A stretch of 37,843 nucleotides of DNA from contig CABSNU010000019.1 in assembly GCA_902479135.1 (NCBI GenBank), forward strand, positions 1 through 37,843, given 5' to 3'. The notes under the pieces were generated by a model that saw nothing but the letters and a program-made list of their open reading frames with translations, ran no database searches and was not told the DNA's origin. Positions 14,149-20,540 of the stretch are shown here, one piece after another (within the stretch, counting starts at the first letter, position 1; each line of letters opens with the position of its first letter). The stretch comes from an uncultured Collinsella sp. (GTDB lineage Bacteria > Actinomycetota > Coriobacteriia > Coriobacteriales > Coriobacteriaceae). The position numbers and the translations under genes are program-made.

Positions 14149-14511
14149 TTACTCCTTGGGGAAAACGAGGCCGTCGATGCAAACATCAACGCGCTCGACC
14201 TCAACGCCCACCTGAGCATCGATGGCGGCGACCACGGCGGCGCGAACGGCCTCAGCGAGTTTCTTGAACGGATAGCCAAAGAACACCACGACGCGCACGG
14301 TGAGTGCGAGCTTGTCGCCGATGACCTCGGCCTCGACCGCCGGCTCGGAAGCCGGGGCCTTGGACGAGAGCATCATGGAGACAAGGTTGGTGGCAAGGTC
14401 CTTGACGCCCACGGAGGCGATGCCCTCGACATCCGTGACGGCGCGCGAGACGATGGCGGTCAGAACATCGGGCGATATGCCGATGCCGTCAATCTTGATT
14501 TCCTGGGGCAT
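14149..14511 (-). CDS. Asp23/Gls24-family envelope stress protein
   Basis: This 120-residue protein has the Asp23 layout: IKIDGIGISPDVLTAIVSRAVTDVEGIASVG at the start and a C-terminal FFGYPFKKLAEAVRAAVVAAID then VERVDVCIDGLVF. Members are associated with the cell envelope and stress in Gram-positive bacteria. The gene commonly sits just before nusB, as here. Start ATG 14511 follows a strong AGGAGGA ribosome-binding site. Exact function is unknown. Confidence 0.88.
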   Translation of the reverse strand: MPQEIKIDGIGISPDVLTAIVSRAVTDVEGIASVGVKDLATNLVSMMLSSKAPASEPAVEAEVIGDKLALTVRVVVFFGYPFKKLAEAVRAAVVAAIDAQVGVEVERVDVCIDGLVFPKE

Positions 14512-14535
14512 GAGTCCTCCTAGAAGAATTGGTTG

Positions 14536-15099
14536 CTAGACGCGGGAGACGAACTTGCCGTCGCGGGTGTCAACCTTGATGACCTCGCCCTCGTTGAGGT
14601 ACATGGGGACCTGGATGACAGCGCCTGTGTCGATGGTGGCCGGCTTGGTGGAACCCTGGACGGTGTCGCCCTTAAAGCCCGGGTCGGTCTGGACGATGGT
14701 GGTCTCGATAAACATCGGCGGGGTCACGCCCATGAGCTCGTCGTCGGCGAAGAGCAGCTGGCAGATGTCGTTCTCGCGCAGCCACTTGGAGTTCTCGCCC
14801 ACCATGTCCTCGGGAACGGGAACCTGCTCGTAGGACTCATTGTCCATGAAGATGTAATCGGTGCCGTCGTTGTAGAGGTACTGGAACTCACGGGTGGTGA
14901 GCATGACGCTCTCGAACTTGGTGCCGGCGTTGCAGGTGTTCTCGACGACGCGGCCGCTCTTGATGTCGCGGGTCTTGTAGCGCACGAACGCGCCGCCCTT
15001 GCCCGGCTTGACATGCTGGAACTCGACGATGGTGTAGACCTTGTCCTTAATGCGGAGACCGAGGCCGTTCTTGAAGTCGGCGGTAGAAATGGTAGGCAT
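14536..15099 (-). CDS. efp: Translation elongation factor P
   Basis: EF-P relieves ribosome stalling at polyproline stretches. The 187-residue protein has the KOW-like N-terminal domain with the tip loop KPGKGGAF; the tip lysine is K34. OB domains II and III follow, with the family's final GEVIKVDTRDGKFVSRV. The start at ATG 15099 has AAAGG five bases upstream; the upstream in-frame extension has none. No lysine-modifying epmA/epmB gene is in the window, and I cannot tell whether K34 is modified. A perfect TATAAT lies upstream, and the preceding aminopeptidase gene ends in a terminator, so efp probably starts a transcript that continues into the Asp23 gene and nusB. Confidence 0.97.
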   Translation of the reverse strand: MPTISTADFKNGLGLRIKDKVYTIVEFQHVKPGKGGAFVRYKTRDIKSGRVVENTCNAGTKFESVMLTTREFQYLYNDGTDYIFMDNESYEQVPVPEDMVGENSKWLRENDICQLLFADDELMGVTPPMFIETTIVQTDPGFKGDTVQGSTKPATIDTGAVIQVPMYLNEGEVIKVDTRDGKFVSRV

Positions 15100-15156
15100 A
15101 GCGACCTTTCTTGTTATGGGCAGAACGCACAAGCGTCCAAATTACATACGACCGAA

Positions 15157-15162
15157 ATTATA
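15157..15162 (-). promoter_or_regulatory. -10 box upstream of efp
   Basis: A perfect TATAAT (preceded by TG) lies on the minus strand 58 bases upstream of the efp start, between the aminopeptidase terminator and efp. No clear -35 box is seen at normal spacing. Confidence 0.5.
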
Positions 15163-15193
15163 CACTTGCAGACGGCGCCTGCAGCGAGCGCAT

Positions 15194-15236
15194 AAAAAGA
15201 GAACGCGGGACGCCCGAAACATTCCGGACGCCCCGC
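15194..15236 (-). terminator. Rho-independent terminator after the aminopeptidase gene
   Basis: On the minus strand GCGGGGCGTCCG pairs with CGGGCGTCCCGC over 12 bp, with two G-U pairs that are legal in RNA. It is followed by a pyrimidine tract ending in five T residues. Confidence 0.8.
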
Positions 15237-15259
15237 ACCAAACTATCTACCAAAGTAGA

Positions 15260-16390
15260 TTAGCAATCGATGACGTGGAGGTCATGCGGGGTCTTGGTGA
15301 AGGGCTCGTAACCGTTCTCGGTGACGACACCGTAGTCTTCCAGGCGCACGCCGCCCACGCCCGGCAGGTAGACGCCGGGCTCCATGGTAACAACCGAGCC
15401 GACCTCGATAATGTTCTTACTGCGGTTGAAGTTGGGCAGCTCGTGGATGTCGATGCCCACGCCGTGGCCCAGGCCATGGTTGTAGTAATCGCCATAACCG
15501 GCATCGCCGATGATCTGCTTGGAAAGCTTGAAAATGTCGTTGCCCTCGACGCCCGGATGGATGGCGGCGACGCACTCCTCGTGCGTGCGGCGCACGAGCG
15601 CGTAGAGGTCAAGCTGCTCCTGCGTGGGCTCGCCCATCACGACGGTACGCGTCATATCGGAACGATAGTCGCAGTAACCCGCGCCGTAATCCATGAGGAC
15701 AAAATCGCCCTTCTCGATCACACGGTCGCTCGGCACGGCGTGCGGGTTGGCGGTATTGGGGCCGCTCGCCACGATGGAGCCGAAGGCCAGACTGTCGGCG
15801 CCGTTGGCGAACATATAGTTCTCGAGCTCGTTGCGAACCTGCTTCTCGGTCATGCCGGGCTTAATAAAGCCGAGCATATGCTGGAAGGCGGCGTCGGTGA
15901 TCGACTGCGCGTGGCGCATGAGCTCGATCTCCTCGGCGTCCTTGATGGCGCGCATCTTACGAATGTCGTCATGCATCAGCGGCAGCATGCAGGCAACGGA
16001 GCGGTCCTCCAGGCCACGCTGAATACCCTGGTAGAAATTGATCTGCATATCGTCCTCGACAGCGCAGACGCGGCACTTGTTGGCCGCGATCTTGCCGGCG
16101 ACCCAACCGGGGATGGTGCCCTCGTCCATGTCGTAGACCCAGGGGCTGCCGGCGGGCGTGTTCTCCTCAAAACTGTTGAGATAGCGCGAGTCGGTATGGA
16201 ACAGGCACTGGCCGGCCGTAATAAACGCAGCGTGCGGGAACTCGAAGGTGTAATCGAAGACGCCCTTCACGCCCGTAAGCCAACGAAGGTTGGCCTCGTC
16301 GCGCACCACGATAGCGTCGTAGCCGCGCTCAGCCATCAGGGCACGGACACGCTCGATACGACCGGCAGGACCGGCATCAAACTCAGACAT
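15260..16390 (-). CDS. pepP: M24-family Xaa-Pro aminopeptidase
   Basis: This cytoplasmic dinuclear metallopeptidase removes residues N-terminal to proline. The N-terminal creatinase-like domain ends near residue 140. The C-terminal pita-bread domain has the five expected metal ligands: the two Asp in MDYGAGYCDYRSDMTRT, His in GHGVGIDIHELP, and Glu in TMEPGVY and in VRLEDYGVV. The 376-residue length is normal. ATG 16390 has AAAGGA six bases upstream. It is flanked upstream by a 131-base gap with a TTGACT/TATCAT pair at sub-optimal 14-base spacing, and downstream by a terminator. Neighbouring efp makes proline biology a loose theme. Prolidase (PepQ) is the main alternative. Confidence 0.92.
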   Translation of the reverse strand: MSEFDAGPAGRIERVRALMAERGYDAIVVRDEANLRWLTGVKGVFDYTFEFPHAAFITAGQCLFHTDSRYLNSFEENTPAGSPWVYDMDEGTIPGWVAGKIAANKCRVCAVEDDMQINFYQGIQRGLEDRSVACMLPLMHDDIRKMRAIKDAEEIELMRHAQSITDAAFQHMLGFIKPGMTEKQVRNELENYMFANGADSLAFGSIVASGPNTANPHAVPSDRVIEKGDFVLMDYGAGYCDYRSDMTRTVVMGEPTQEQLDLYALVRRTHEECVAAIHPGVEGNDIFKLSKQIIGDAGYGDYYNHGLGHGVGIDIHELPNFNRSKNIIEVGSVVTMEPGVYLPGVGGVRLEDYGVVTENGYEPFTKTPHDLHVIDC

Positions 16391-16521
16391 GCAGATTCCT
16401 TTCTTGTTGTCTTCATAAAGACGGGACGGGCTCAATCAACGTACGGAATCGCGAGCGATTCGCAACCGATTGAAAACCCGCCCCTCAACATGATACGAAA
16501 GACGATGGAAGTCAATAAATC

Positions 16522-17631
16522 TTAGAGAAGTTCTTTACGAGAAGCCAAATAGGCGTGAGCATGGCGCTCAAGAACCTCGTCCTCAACGTTCGTTAGGCGA
16601 ATGGCGCCGAGCGCCGCGGGCAGCGGCAGCATGCTGCGGTTCGAGCGGACAAACTGCTGTCTGCGGAACTCCTCGATATATGCGGCAGGCTCCAAGTCGA
16701 AGGCAAGCTCCTCGATGCCAAAGTCCTCCAGGTAGTCATCGAGATCAAAAACGTAATCGATATCGAAGTCGCAGGCGTCGTGGGCAAGGCGCGCCTCAAA
16801 GCGCATGCCCTCGGACAACAGCTGGTAGGCAGGGACCTGCGAAGCGGCATCGCCCAAGCAAGCGCGCAGGGTACGCTCCCCCGTCTTGCCAAAATCGAGC
16901 GCGTGGCGGGCGCTCGGGTTCGTGGCCATCAGTACGTCCTTGCGGGCAGTCTGAGACCACTGAACGGCATTGACGAGCGCGACCTCCTCGCCCGCGAGGA
17001 TCTCGGGGACGGTCTCAGTAAACTGATTCCAGCGAGACTTGCTGCTCGAAAGCATGGTGCCGACAAGTACTGCATAGCCGAGCTTGAGGTCCTCGGGGTC
17101 CGCCTCGCGAACAAGGTCGAGGTCACACACGACCAAGCCCGGCTCAGGACGAAACGCGATAGCGGGAAGCGCATTCGCCGACGAAGCGATGAGCGGCTTC
17201 ATGGTCGTCGCGACCGTGAGCATGGCGTCGAAGGTCGTCGGCAGCAGCGCGCACTCGGTTCGGCCACACCACTGGTTGGCGCACCAGCTAACAACCGAGC
17301 AGGTCGCGGCATCGCCAACGGCGACAACCAGGTCGTCGCAGGTAATGCCGTTGGCAGACAGGGCGCCAAAGACGGTATCGGCATCGGCCAGCGTAGCACC
17401 GGCAGGAGAAACCTCGAGGACGAGCAGCGACACGGCAAAACCGGCATCAACCAGCGCATGCTCGACGACCTCACCAAAACGCTCGGATGTAGCGTCGTTC
17501 CAAACCACCATCGCGCGCTTAGGCTTGCCCACAGCCGAGGCAAACATGCGCGGCAGCTCCTCGAACGCGCCCAATCCGACGCGGACATCGACACTGCGGT
17601 TTTGGAAATTGATCAGTTGACGGCGAATCAT
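16522..17631 (-). CDS. AroB-like protein lacking the metal-binding residues of 3-dehydroquinate synthase
   Basis: This 369-residue protein aligns along its length with 3-dehydroquinate synthase, but key motifs are eroded. The NAD-binding GGG-GD segment reads AVGD. PTTLLA...VGGK reads PTTFDAMLTVATTMK. The metal ligand Glu region (AEVIK) reads YAVLVG. The NFGHTxGHA block reads DFGKTGERT, and the HGE block reads LSEGM. So Glu, His and His of the metal site are all gone. About 60 extra residues after the homologous core are rich in Asp/Glu and aromatic residues (DFDIDYVFDLDDYLEDFG). ATG 17631 overlaps the aroK stop by 4 bases. It may be a non-catalytic or repurposed AroB paralogue. Automated annotation would probably call it AroB; I doubt that activity. 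Confidence 0.75.
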   Translation of the reverse strand: MIRRQLINFQNRSVDVRVGLGAFEELPRMFASAVGKPKRAMVVWNDATSERFGEVVEHALVDAGFAVSLLVLEVSPAGATLADADTVFGALSANGITCDDLVVAVGDAATCSVVSWCANQWCGRTECALLPTTFDAMLTVATTMKPLIASSANALPAIAFRPEPGLVVCDLDLVREADPEDLKLGYAVLVGTMLSSSKSRWNQFTETVPEILAGEEVALVNAVQWSQTARKDVLMATNPSARHALDFGKTGERTLRACLGDAASQVPAYQLLSEGMRFEARLAHDACDFDIDYVFDLDDYLEDFGIEELAFDLEPAAYIEEFRRQQFVRSNRSMLPLPAALGAIRLTNVEDEVLERHAHAYLASRKELL

Positions 17632-18161
17632 AGCAGTCCACGCTCCAAAAGCATCTCGGCACAAAGGTAGGAAACGTCCTCGAAGGACTTGTTGCGAATA
17701 TCAAGGGTAATATCGGCGGCCTGGCGATACAGCGGACGGCGATGCTCAAACAGACGCGCGGCATGCTCGGGCGAGCGGAAATCGGGGCGCGTGTCGGACC
17801 GACGAATCTGGCGAATCGAATCCTCGAAGTCGCCCTCGAGGTACACGCACGTACCCATTTCGTGCATCAGCTCAATATTCACCGGCGTCTCGACGATACC
17901 GCCCCCGCACGACACCAACAGGCTGCGCTCGCTTTGGAGCGAACGGAGCGCCGAGGTCTCGAGCTCACGGAAACGATCCTCGCCCTCGGTCTCAAAAATC
18001 TCGGTTACCGACTTGCCGCATCGGCGCACGACCAGGCGGTCGGTATCGATAAAACGCCGCTTGAACATAGTGCCGACGTTGCGCGCGAGCGTCGATTTGC
18101 CCGCGCCCAAAAAGCCAATAAAGAAGATATGGTCGCAGCCGTGTTTAGTGTGCTGGGACAT
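17628..18161 (-). CDS. aroK: Shikimate kinase
   Basis: This 177-residue P-loop kinase phosphorylates shikimate with ATP. Walker A is FLGAGKSTLA at about residues 17-26. The shikimate-binding Asp in IDTDRLV and Arg in DRFRELE are present, as is the CGGG motif, and the lid carries Arg residues (RRSDTRPDF), followed by RRPLY. These all look intact, unlike the AroB-like gene that it overlaps by 4 bases (ATGA). It starts 8 bases after the stop of the YqeG-like gene. The intact kinase beside a degenerate synthase is curious. Another small-molecule kinase role is possible. Confidence 0.9.
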   Translation of the reverse strand: MSQHTKHGCDHIFFIGFLGAGKSTLARNVGTMFKRRFIDTDRLVVRRCGKSVTEIFETEGEDRFRELETSALRSLQSERSLLVSCGGGIVETPVNIELMHEMGTCVYLEGDFEDSIRQIRRSDTRPDFRSPEHAARLFEHRRPLYRQAADITLDIRNKSFEDVSYLCAEMLLERGLL

Positions 18162-18169
18162 AGCGAGAC

Positions 18170-18667
18170 CTATTCCTCGCAGGGAAGGTCGCGCAGGGCC
18201 CGGCGCTCAAAGATACGGAAGATCTGCGTATACCACAGGTCCTGCGTCGCCTGCGGCTTTACCAGGATGGTATCGACGCCGGCGAAATTGCCACTCCACA
18301 CGTCCGTGTAAAGCTGATCACCGATCAGCACCGCCTCGTCGGCCGTGGCGCCGAGGCGCTTAAGACCCGCCTTGAGGGCAAACGGCGCCGGCTTCATGGC
18401 GTGGCTGATGGCCTCGAGCCCCAGCTCGCGTGCAGAGCTCATGACCTGGTCGCGATGCCAGTTGTTGGACACCATGCACAGCTTAAAGCCTTTGGCGCGA
18501 GCGGCGTCGAGCCAAGCGGAAACCGCGGCGGGAACCTGCTCGGTGTCGCGCGGCACCAAGGTGTTATCGCGATCGAGCAGAATGGCGCGCTTGCCGTCGG
18601 CCCACAGGGTATCAAGGTCGATGCGATCGACCGAGGCAACGTATCGTTTGGGGCTAAAAATCCTCAT
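18170..18667 (-). CDS. yqeG: YqeG-family HAD IIIA phosphatase
   Basis: This 165-residue HAD-superfamily phosphatase shows motif I LLDRDNTLVPRD (about residues 27-38), motif II VSNN, the lysine motif MKPAPFALKAGLKRLG, and motif III/IV IGDQLYTDVWSGN. The family resembles phosphatidylglycerophosphatases of the GEP4 type, so it may make phosphatidylglycerol. ATG 18667 begins one base after the mltG stop codon. A much longer upstream frame overlaps mltG and reads as low-complexity sequence, so it is rejected. Confidence 0.88.
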   Translation of the reverse strand: MRIFSPKRYVASVDRIDLDTLWADGKRAILLDRDNTLVPRDTEQVPAAVSAWLDAARAKGFKLCMVSNNWHRDQVMSSARELGLEAISHAMKPAPFALKAGLKRLGATADEAVLIGDQLYTDVWSGNFAGVDTILVKPQATQDLWYTQIFRIFERRALRDLPCEE

Positions 18668-18668
18668 G

Positions 18669-20102
18669 CTAATTCCAAGACTGTTGATGCTCTTCGTAGG
18701 TTTGCGAGAAGTACTCCTCGTCCTGCGTAATGTAGAAATACAGGTCATCGGAGTCGGTCGGCTCAAGCGTGGCCTTGAGTGCCTCGAGCGACGGAGAGCA
18801 GATGGGCGTGGGCGGCAGACCCTCGTGCTTATAGGTGTTATACGGACTATCGCTCTGCAGGTCGTCGGCGGTAACCTCGCCACCGGTGACATACATCATG
18901 GTCGCATCGCTGTTGAGATAGCGCAGACCGTCGAGCTTGCCGGCAATGCGGTTGTAGAAGACCGAGGCCACGTGCGCACGTTGATCGGCGTTGAGGCCCT
19001 CGCGCTCAACGATAGAGGCCAAGTTGACGATGTCGTAGTCGGACATCTCCACACCATAGCGCTCCTTGATCTTGGCTTCGCAGCTCGCAAAGTCAAGCGA
19101 CTTGTACTCGGTCTTAAACTGATCGAGCATAGCGCGAATCACGTCATCGGCCGTCGGCGAATCACCCAACGAATAGGTCTTGGGGAACAAGAAACCCTCG
19201 AGCGAGTCGTTGGCGGCGCCCTTAAGGAAGCTATAGTCGTCCACGTAGTTGGAGGCCTTGGCCTGGTTGAGGAAGTCTTCCTTAGAGATGCTGTCGTAGG
19301 CCTGGGCCACACGGTCGGCGACTTGATCGACCGTCAGGCCCTCAGGGATAGTCAGCGCATTGGAGCCCGCGTTGGGGCCTTCCATGAGCTGCTGAACAAC
19401 CTTGGTCGCATCCATGAGTGTGGTGAACGAATAATCACCAGGCTTGAGCGACATATCGGCGTTGAGCTTTTTCACCGCCGCATAGTAATCCTTGGGATTT
19501 TCGACGATATGGTTCTCGGAGAGAATCGAGGCGATCGTGTCGCCCGAAGCACCATCGGGAATGGTCACCGTAACCTGCTGACAAGCCGTAACCTTCGTAT
19601 CCTCACCGGCAAAGAAACCCTTGACGGCAGGCACGACAAAGAAAGCGATAGTAGCAAGCGCGATTACGGCCACCACAACGCCGATGATCATAGGAACCGG
19701 AGAACTCTTCTTTTGAGCACCGCGACGAGCATGCGTGTTGTAGCTCGAGCGAGTCGCCGGAGCAACGCCATGCGAACCGCGAGCGTGATGCGAATGCGAT
19801 TGGGGGACCTGCGTTCGCTGGGTAGGTGCCTGTTGCTTAAAGCGAGCACCGCCTGCAGGCTGAGCCGAACGAGCAGTGGGCTGCTGAGCCGTGTGAGAAG
19901 CCGGATACTGAACCGAACGAGCAGAAGGCTGCTGACCCGTCCGTTGAACAGGTTGGGCCGAACGAGAGGAGGACTGCACCGGGCGCGCGGCAGACTGAGC
20001 TGCGCGCTGGGTCGGCTGTGCCGGACGCTGGCCAGGCTGGGCAGGGCGCGACGCCGGCTGACGTGTACGATTCGGCTGGCGCGGATCGGGAGCGCTAGGC
20101 AT
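18669..20102 (-). CDS. mltG: Endolytic murein transglycosylase MltG
   Basis: This single-pass membrane enzyme cleaves nascent glycan strands and sets the end of peptidoglycan polymerisation. Residues 1-135 are a predicted cytoplasmic region, extremely rich in Gln, Pro, Arg, Ser and Ala, with recurring QPxxR/SAQPxQ units. A transmembrane helix spans about 137-160. The YceG domain has NALTIPEGLTVDQVADRVA, the catalytic Glu E302 in SLEGFLFPKTYSLG, LASIVEREG and the closing block GLPPTPICSPS. ATG 20102 has GAGGAGG seven bases upstream and overlaps ruvX by 8 bases. The long basic disordered N-terminus is an actinobacterial style of extension. Confidence 0.94.
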   Translation of the reverse strand: MPSAPDPRQPNRTRQPASRPAQPGQRPAQPTQRAAQSAARPVQSSSRSAQPVQRTGQQPSARSVQYPASHTAQQPTARSAQPAGGARFKQQAPTQRTQVPQSHSHHARGSHGVAPATRSSYNTHARRGAQKKSSPVPMIIGVVVAVIALATIAFFVVPAVKGFFAGEDTKVTACQQVTVTIPDGASGDTIASILSENHIVENPKDYYAAVKKLNADMSLKPGDYSFTTLMDATKVVQQLMEGPNAGSNALTIPEGLTVDQVADRVAQAYDSISKEDFLNQAKASNYVDDYSFLKGAANDSLEGFLFPKTYSLGDSPTADDVIRAMLDQFKTEYKSLDFASCEAKIKERYGVEMSDYDIVNLASIVEREGLNADQRAHVASVFYNRIAGKLDGLRYLNSDATMMYVTGGEVTADDLQSDSPYNTYKHEGLPPTPICSPSLEALKATLEPTDSDDLYFYITQDEEYFSQTYEEHQQSWN

Positions 20103-20523
20103 GCGAAACCTCCTCGTTTTTACGATCAAGCCACGTCTGCAAAAACAGGCTGGCGGCAATCATGTCAATCTTGCCCCTCATCTGTTTTTCGTTGAGGCCC
20201 TGCTCGCGCAGGATACGCTTGGCCTCTTGCGAGGACAGGCGCTCGTCCTCAAACTCCAGCGGAAGATCGAGCTCGTCGGCAATCTTTTGCGCAACAGCGG
20301 CAACACGCTCGGCCTGGGGACCGGGCTCACCGGCCATGGTCAGGGGACGCCCACTTACCAGGATATCGGGCTCATAGTCCTCGAGCAGGTAGCGGAACGT
20401 CTTGGCCATACCGGTGACCTCTGCAGCCGGGAGCACCTTGACAGGCATCGCCATCTTGCCATCACGGCTCGAGACGGCGATGCCGATCCTGGTCTCCCCT
20501 ATGTCCAGCGCAAGCGCGACCAC
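20095..20523 (-). CDS. ruvX: YqgF/RuvX-family Holliday junction resolvase-like protein
   Basis: This 142-residue RNase H-fold protein has the N-terminal LALDIGETRIGIAVS motif with the catalytic Asp (residue 7), LVSGRPLTMAGEPGPQAE in the middle, and FEDERLSSQEAKRIL plus the final KIDMIAASLFLQTWLD. The family is implicated in 16S rRNA 5'-end processing and resembles Holliday junction resolvases. The start is GTG at 20523 with AGG eight bases upstream. It follows alaS by 17 bases and overlaps mltG; alaS-ruvX-mltG is a widely conserved order. Confidence 0.94.
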   Translation of the reverse strand: MVALALDIGETRIGIAVSSRDGKMAMPVKVLPAAEVTGMAKTFRYLLEDYEPDILVSGRPLTMAGEPGPQAERVAAVAQKIADELDLPLEFEDERLSSQEAKRILREQGLNEKQMRGKIDMIAASLFLQTWLDRKNEEVSHA

Positions 20524-20540
20524 AGCGACTACCTAGATTC

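Noticed and set aside
18667..18892. A longer YqeG-like protein with a 75-residue N-terminal extension
   Set aside because: The extension overlaps mltG, reads as Arg/Ser/Pro-rich out-of-frame sequence, and the ATG at 18667 sits right after the mltG stop as expected for coupled genes.
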